DNA from: Cyanobium sp. Tous-M-B4
GTDB taxonomy: Bacteria > Cyanobacteriota > Cyanobacteriia > PCC-6307 > Cyanobiaceae
NCBI RefSeq assembly: GCF_024345395.1
Contig: NZ_JAGQBA010000002.1
Location: 1 to 64,000, forward strand
DNA length: 64,000 bases
Direction of reading: 5' to 3'
Of the stretch, positions 59,699 through 64,000 are shown piece after piece; within the stretch, counting starts at the first letter, position 1, and every line of letters begins with the position of its first letter. The translations under genes were made by a program, and so were the position numbers. The notes beneath the pieces are model-generated. The model saw only the letters and a list, made by a program, of their open reading frames with translations. It was not told where the DNA came from and searched no databases.

Positions 59699-60060
59699 CG
59701 CGTTCTTTCTCTGAACTCACCAAAGACCTCAGCCCTGAGCGGCGTGAGCGCATTGAGCAGCGCAAGGAGCAGCTGCGGCAGGAAATGACCCTGGCGGAAC
59801 TGCGCAGGGCCTTTTCACTCACCCAGGACACCCTGGCCAAAAACCTCAACGTCAAGCAGGCCGAGATCTCCAAAATCGAGAATCGGGCCGACATGCTGAT
59901 GAGCACGTTGCGCAACTTCGTCCAGGCCATGGGTGGTGACCTGGAGGTGAGGGCTGTCTTCCCCGACCGCTCCATTGAGATCAGCGCCTTTTCTTCTCTG
60001 GCCAACAAGCCCGGCAAGTCGCGCGCTGGCAAAAAGAAACAGCAAATGGTTGAGGCGTAG
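59695..60060 (+). CDS. XRE-family antitoxin (HigA-like)
   Basis: 121 aa. A helix-turn-helix domain (residues about 33-80) with LRRAFSLTQDTLAKNLNVKQAEISKIENR is followed by a C-terminal part with VQAMGGDLEVRAVFPD that likely binds the toxin. It is intact and is translationally coupled to the toxin (ATGA). Toxin-first order is typical of HigBA. It probably represses from the palindrome at 59315. Confidence 0.88.
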   Translation: MTRSFSELTKDLSPERRERIEQRKEQLRQEMTLAELRRAFSLTQDTLAKNLNVKQAEISKIENRADMLMSTLRNFVQAMGGDLEVRAVFPDRSIEISAFSSLANKPGKSRAGKKKQQMVEA

Positions 60061-60559
60061 AGATCACTCTTCTGGTGCGCATGTGGACCGTCTGACGATT
60101 CAGGTATCGAACTACGGCATTCTGCGATCTTGTCACTCTCTTTATGGCATGAGCGCTACCCCTGGAGATCAGTGGGGTTATGTCTTTCTTGAAGAGTTCC
60201 CATTGGACCTAGTACGAATAGATAGCTGGCTGGTTCTTTGCACCGTGTGACTTGCAGTCAAAGGCAGGGAAGAAGGTGGCACATATTCAACAGGGTCGAT
60301 GCCAGGCGATGGCTAGGTAGTTGGGTGGTGGGAAGTTGGGGCAAGAAGGGAAATTGTTAGGCCTGAGAAGTTCGCGCTCCGAACGTGTGGCTATATATTT
60401 GGCCGATCTTGGTCAATCCAGATCTTTCATAATATGCTGCTTTTGCATGAATATCTAGCTTTGGAGAATCTTTACCCCTGCATCGGCAAAAGCCCCTGGT
60501 TGGGATAGAATCCGTCAAATTTCACCTGCATGCAGAACAGCCTGTGTCGGAGGTAGGCC
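60061..60559. other. Intergenic region of the island
   Basis: About 500 bases, AT-richer than the chromosome left of 58900. Possible small frame at 60081-60250 with no family signature. A promoter-like TTGGTC...TAATAT lies at 60408-60434 and a second AT-rich block TAGAAT at 60505. A GGAGGT ribosome-binding site lies at 60549-60554 in front of the next gene. Confidence 0.45.
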
Positions 60560-63052
60560 ATGAATGCCCATGAGCTATTGGAATGGTACGAGCAGTCAGC
60601 TCGTCCGTTTCTCGAAAGGCACTCGCCAGACAGGCTTGAGGCACTGCAAGCCGATCAGGAGCGACTGAGTCGCCTCTTGGACTCGAAGGACGAAGTCACT
60701 GTTTGCTTTCTAGGTAACTCCGGTGTGGGCAAGAGCACACTGTTGAATGCCCTTGCTGCCGGCGCAAGCCAGATTCTCCCTGCTGGCGGTATTGGCCCCT
60801 TAACAGCACAGGCGACTGAGGTTCGCTACAGCGAGGAAAAGTTCTTTCACGTTACCTACCACCCAAAAAAGAATCTCTGGCGGCTTGCTTTCGCATTGGA
60901 ATCTCGGCTACAGGCTGAGCGTCGTGCGGCCAAGCGGAAACATGGATCCGAAGTGATCGCAGATGGTGTACCAGCAGAAGAAGCTGGCCTGTCTGAGTTG
61001 GCAAGTGAACTGACACAGGATGATCTTGCAGAAGTTCTACAGCAAGCCCAAGTAGAACCAGTAGATTCGAGTGAAGATGGAACAGCCGATCCTGATGATG
61101 CACTTGAGGGCTTGATTAAACAAGCCAAGAACATTGTTTGCGGAAAGCAATTTGCTGAACGACCACTGGAGTACTTGGTAGATGCGCTCAGGCAAGCCTG
61201 CGGCTATGAACTCAAGTGGGAATCAGATATCGATGTAGGCGATCAAGCCCGAATCGAGCGGATCAAGCAAATTATGCTCTTCAGCAACGAAGATCGAACA
61301 TATGAGCGAAGAGAGGGACAGGATCCTCGAGGGTTTCAGGAGGATATGACAGCACATGCCGCTGGCTTTCTGTCCCCGCTGATTGAACGGATTGATGTTG
61401 GTTGGCCTTCAGAACTGCTGCGATCTGGAGTTGTGCTGGTGGATTTGCCGGGCGTGGGTATTGCTCAGGATTCCTACCGAGACGTGACCAAATCCTATGT
61501 GCGCGATAAAGCTCGCGCCGTGATCGTCACCGTTGATAGGGCTGGCCCCACGGAGTCCACTATGGAGCTCCTTCGTACCAGCGGATATTGGCAGCGCTTA
61601 GTAGGCGCTGCAGATGATCCAGCTAGTGACGCTTGCACAATGCTGATAGCGGTCACTAAAGTCGATGATGTCACCCAGACTGAGTGGCAGAATCAAATCT
61701 CCACCCTAGAAGAAGGTGCACAACGCCCTAAAAAAAGAGATGTGTTTGCGCAACTCGTGGAGGAATTCAAGCCACGGATGAAATCCCAGATTGTCGAGCA
61801 GCTAGGTAAAATTGGTGATTCATCCAACGAGTCGGTCAATGCTGCTAGGGGGCAGGCCCGTGCAAGCATTATGGATTCACTGGAAATACATCCTGTTTCG
61901 GCTACTGAGCTACGCAGAATCCTGCTTGATGATGAGGATGATCGCCCTTTTCTGACAACCGTTGAACAGACAGGCATTTCGGAGCTGCAGGATTCTTTGG
62001 CTGGTCTTGCGCGACGTGAAACGGAGAGACAACGTCAAGCGATCGAGGAGCTGACTCAGAGGCTGGCGACAAGCCTGATTAGTGAGATGCAGCTCATCGA
62101 GGCAAGGTGGAAACAGGAAAACCGAGCGGCAGAGGAAGCCGAAAGACTTGAGAAGGCTCTCACTCCAATTCTTAATGATAAGAAGGAGGAATACCGCGCT
62201 CGCGCGGCTGCCTTTCGCAACTTTCTGGATGAGACTGTACAGGCGAAGATTGAAGCCCTGGTTTTGGAAGCACAGATAGCAGCCGAGAAAGACGTAAAGG
62301 AATATCTTTCTAGCCTGAGAGGTGCTCACTGGGGGACCCTGCGTGCGGCCGTGCGCCGAGGTGGCACATTTTATGGAAGCAGAAATATTAACCTTCCTGA
62401 TGATATTACTGGATATTTTCTAGAGCCAATGGCAGCGGTTTGGGGCCAGAAGCTCTTGCGGGTAATCCGCGCGAAAACTTCCGATCTCGCAAGCGATACT
62501 GTTCAGATGGTTGAAGAGCTATGCGATTGGGCTATAGAGAATGGCGGGGTGACAGTAAGAAAGCAACTCCTACAGGCCCAGCGAGATCGTATATCCGCAT
62601 TGGCGAAGCAGATCAAATCTGTTGGCAAGGAAGCTGTTGATGAGCTGCGACAGACCGTGAAATCAGAACTGTCATCAACTATCCGACAGCCAATCAAAAT
62701 CTCATGTGAGCAGTTTGTTAAAAACGGAAATGACATTGGCCCTGGCGTCAAGCTGCGCATATTGGAATTGTTTTCCGACTTGGCTAAAGTGGCGACCTCT
62801 GCAGCCAAGGAGCCTGCTATTCGCATTCTTCAAGAGAATGCAACTCGCGTGCGAATGGAAGTCCAGCAGGAGTTGAAAAAGGGGGGCGATCCCTTGCAAG
62901 ATACTGCTGATCTAATCGTTGAGAGCCACGAGGCACGGGTCCGTCGGTCTGATGCTCAAAAGCGCCGGACTGTTCTGATGGAGGTTGGTGCGGTGATTGA
63001 CGGATTTCCTAATATGTCATCTGAAAATCTCCGCGCCGAAGTCCCGGGCTAG
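60560..63052 (+). CDS. Large dynamin-like GTPase
   Basis: 830 aa. The GTPase motifs are complete: P-loop GNSGVGKST (residues 52-60), a G2-type Thr in GPLTAQATEVRY, G3 DLPGVG (about 295-300) and G4 TKVD (about 365). The long insert between G2 and G3 (about 110-280) is acidic. Residues 490-570 are a coiled coil (RRETERQRQAIEEL, EEAERLEKAL), then helical stalk-like sequence to the end. No membrane helix is seen. It resembles bacterial dynamin-like proteins seen in phage-defence loci. AT-richer than the chromosome. Its stop overlaps the next gene's ribosome-binding site. Confidence 0.88.
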   Translation: MNAHELLEWYEQSARPFLERHSPDRLEALQADQERLSRLLDSKDEVTVCFLGNSGVGKSTLLNALAAGASQILPAGGIGPLTAQATEVRYSEEKFFHVTYHPKKNLWRLAFALESRLQAERRAAKRKHGSEVIADGVPAEEAGLSELASELTQDDLAEVLQQAQVEPVDSSEDGTADPDDALEGLIKQAKNIVCGKQFAERPLEYLVDALRQACGYELKWESDIDVGDQARIERIKQIMLFSNEDRTYERREGQDPRGFQEDMTAHAAGFLSPLIERIDVGWPSELLRSGVVLVDLPGVGIAQDSYRDVTKSYVRDKARAVIVTVDRAGPTESTMELLRTSGYWQRLVGAADDPASDACTMLIAVTKVDDVTQTEWQNQISTLEEGAQRPKKRDVFAQLVEEFKPRMKSQIVEQLGKIGDSSNESVNAARGQARASIMDSLEIHPVSATELRRILLDDEDDRPFLTTVEQTGISELQDSLAGLARRETERQRQAIEELTQRLATSLISEMQLIEARWKQENRAAEEAERLEKALTPILNDKKEEYRARAAAFRNFLDETVQAKIEALVLEAQIAAEKDVKEYLSSLRGAHWGTLRAAVRRGGTFYGSRNINLPDDITGYFLEPMAAVWGQKLLRVIRAKTSDLASDTVQMVEELCDWAIENGGVTVRKQLLQAQRDRISALAKQIKSVGKEAVDELRQTVKSELSSTIRQPIKISCEQFVKNGNDIGPGVKLRILELFSDLAKVATSAAKEPAIRILQENATRVRMEVQQELKKGGDPLQDTADLIVESHEARVRRSDAQKRRTVLMEVGAVIDGFPNMSSENLRAEVPG

Positions 63053-63056
63053 GAGG
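63051..63056 (+). promoter_or_regulatory. Strong ribosome-binding site of the helicase gene
   Basis: AGGAGG begins within the stop codon of the GTPase gene (TAG at 63050-63052) and lies 5 bases before the ATG at 63062, which supports that start and translational linkage. Confidence 0.8.
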
Positions 63057-63061
63057 AAGCG

Positions 63062-64000
63062 ATGCTTTTCGAGTACTCGGGTCATCAAAGAGCTTTATTG
63101 AGAACAGTCGATGACTTTGGCTTTGTTACGTATGATCTAGTCGGCATTCCAAGGCGGCTCTGTGAGATCGATTCACTCCCGCCTCTAGTCGAAACCAATG
63201 TCGATAAGCGTCGGGCAAAGCAGCTCCCCACACCCGCTGCCCAATTGGTGAAGCTAGAGCTCGCCGAGGGTGATAATTGGCTTTCCCTATCTTCAAGAAC
63301 ACTTGCGCGGGTATACGCTGCATTTCTTGTTGCTGAGGATCCTCAACGTCGCTTAGACGCGCGTAAAGCAGCCACCCTCATGCATCAAGTGAGCTTAGTC
63401 CAGCACATTTTACAGCGTCCCGATCTCAAGAAAGTTCTTATTGGTGATGAGGTTGGGCTCGGGAAGACTATTGAAGCGGGCCTGATCATTCGCCAGCTGC
63501 TTGAACGAGACTCTCGGATCCGAGTTCTATACTTAGCACCAGCTCGCTTGGTCTCTAACGTTGCAAGTGAGTTTCGCGATAAGCTTGATCTGGATGCACG
63601 TGTATGGGTGGCCGGCTCTGGTTCTGACGCCCGGATAGAGGACGACAGGATCGTTATTGCAAGTATTCACAAAGCAGTCTTTGGAGACAACCTCGACAAA
63701 GTAGTCAAAGGAGGGCCGTGGGATGTCCTTATCGTTGATGAATGCCACCATCTTTCCGACTGGAGCCCGTCTGGTGGCAAGCCTAACCAGTCTTTCAAGC
63801 TTGTAAGCCAGCTCATCAAGGGTCAGCCCGAAGAAGGGCGCCTGGTCCTCATGAGTGGAACCCCACATCAAGGGAGTGAAACCAGATTCCGTAATATTCT
63901 CAGATTGCTCTCTGACGATGGTAAAGACATCAAGGGTGCTGCAGGTCGTGTCATCTTTCGCACAAAAGATCGTGTTCGAGATTGGAGAGGAGCACCGCTT
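63062..64000 (+). CDS. SNF2-family helicase, 5' part (truncated by window end)
   Basis: 313 codons visible and open to the edge. After a 100-residue N-terminal region (FEYSGHQRALLRTVDDFGFVTYD... RTLARVYAAF) come the SNF2 motifs: Walker A GDEVGLGKTIEAG (128-140), APARLVSN, Walker B in VDECHH (about 225) and motif III SGTPHQG (about 265). It resembles DISARM DrmD and HepA-like helicases. DNA translocation or remodelling is expected. The second RecA-like lobe lies outside the window. Confidence 0.9.
   Translation, partial: MLFEYSGHQRALLRTVDDFGFVTYDLVGIPRRLCEIDSLPPLVETNVDKRRAKQLPTPAAQLVKLELAEGDNWLSLSSRTLARVYAAFLVAEDPQRRLDARKAATLMHQVSLVQHILQRPDLKKVLIGDEVGLGKTIEAGLIIRQLLERDSRIRVLYLAPARLVSNVASEFRDKLDLDARVWVAGSGSDARIEDDRIVIASIHKAVFGDNLDKVVKGGPWDVLIVDECHHLSDWSPSGGKPNQSFKLVSQLIKGQPEEGRLVLMSGTPHQGSETRFRNILRLLSDDGKDIKGAAGRVIFRTKDRVRDWRGAPL

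Noticed and set aside
60081-60250. Small open frame between the antitoxin and the GTPase
   Set aside because: About 56 codons, no ribosome-binding site and no family pattern.

Overview
The window is a GC-rich piece of a cyanobacterial chromosome, most like a Synechococcus/Cyanobium-type picocyanobacterium. Markers for this are psaE (photosystem I), pipX-pipY, sepF, several families found mainly in cyanobacteria (DUF1823, DUF3086, DUF3119, DUF4079) and a bidirectional Hox NiFe-hydrogenase. Many genes overlap by ATGA or TGATG junctions, which indicates compact operons. No CRISPR array and no transposase were seen.

Layout. 1-420: 3' end of 23S rRNA, 5S rRNA and a terminator. 476-3491 (minus): CaMKII_AD-like protein, a fused mtnB-mtnC of methionine salvage, mutM, then psaE. 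3636-9325: a helix-rich unknown, recQ, a LysM protein and an aldehyde dehydrogenase. 9524-9687: tRNA-Thr and tRNA-Tyr. 9725-18160: aroQ-miaE, a cation efflux transporter, an HD-GYP protein, mtnD, cobI, a DUF4079 membrane protein, a cellulose-synthase-like glycosyltransferase and a dus gene. 18189-23443: DUF1823, der, an ecfT-like gene, then pipX-pipY-sepF-proC. 23528-27644 (minus): a MelB-like carrier, an MlaE-type permease, DUF3119, DUF3086 and plsY. 27743-32677: tRNA-Gly, glgX, a degenerate metallo-beta-lactamase-fold protein, HU, gluQ and small proteins.

32736-52858 is a fermentative/hydrogen block on the plus strand: hoxE-hoxF-hoxU-hoxY, a secreted propeller-like protein, hoxH, a GT1 glycosyltransferase, hoxW-hypA, a short-chain dehydrogenase, hypB-hypF-hypC, nifJ, a dihydroorotate-dehydrogenase-like gene, hypD-hypE and a NarL/LuxR-type regulator. 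Together it encodes the hydrogenase subunits, its protease, all six Hyp maturation proteins and a pyruvate:ferredoxin oxidoreductase that could supply reductant. Three unrelated genes (propeller-like, GT1, SDR) interrupt it.

52968-58887 is more accessory: a small cyanobacterial protein, a PilZ-like protein coupled to a gene with a tandem-repeat N-terminus, two tandem LysR-like paralogues (the second behind an interrupted poly-G tract), a DUF6880-like protein and a Fic protein.

From 58961 to the right edge the sequence looks like a genomic island. It begins with the displaced 3' part of a tRNA-Arg(TCT) gene (a probable attachment site), followed by a HigBA-like toxin-antitoxin locus with a frameshifted toxin and a palindromic operator, then a large dynamin-like GTPase coupled to an SNF2-family helicase cut by the window edge. 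The base composition changes here. The GTPase-helicase pair is the best candidate for an undescribed, probably defensive, system; DISARM with an extra GTPase is the main alternative.
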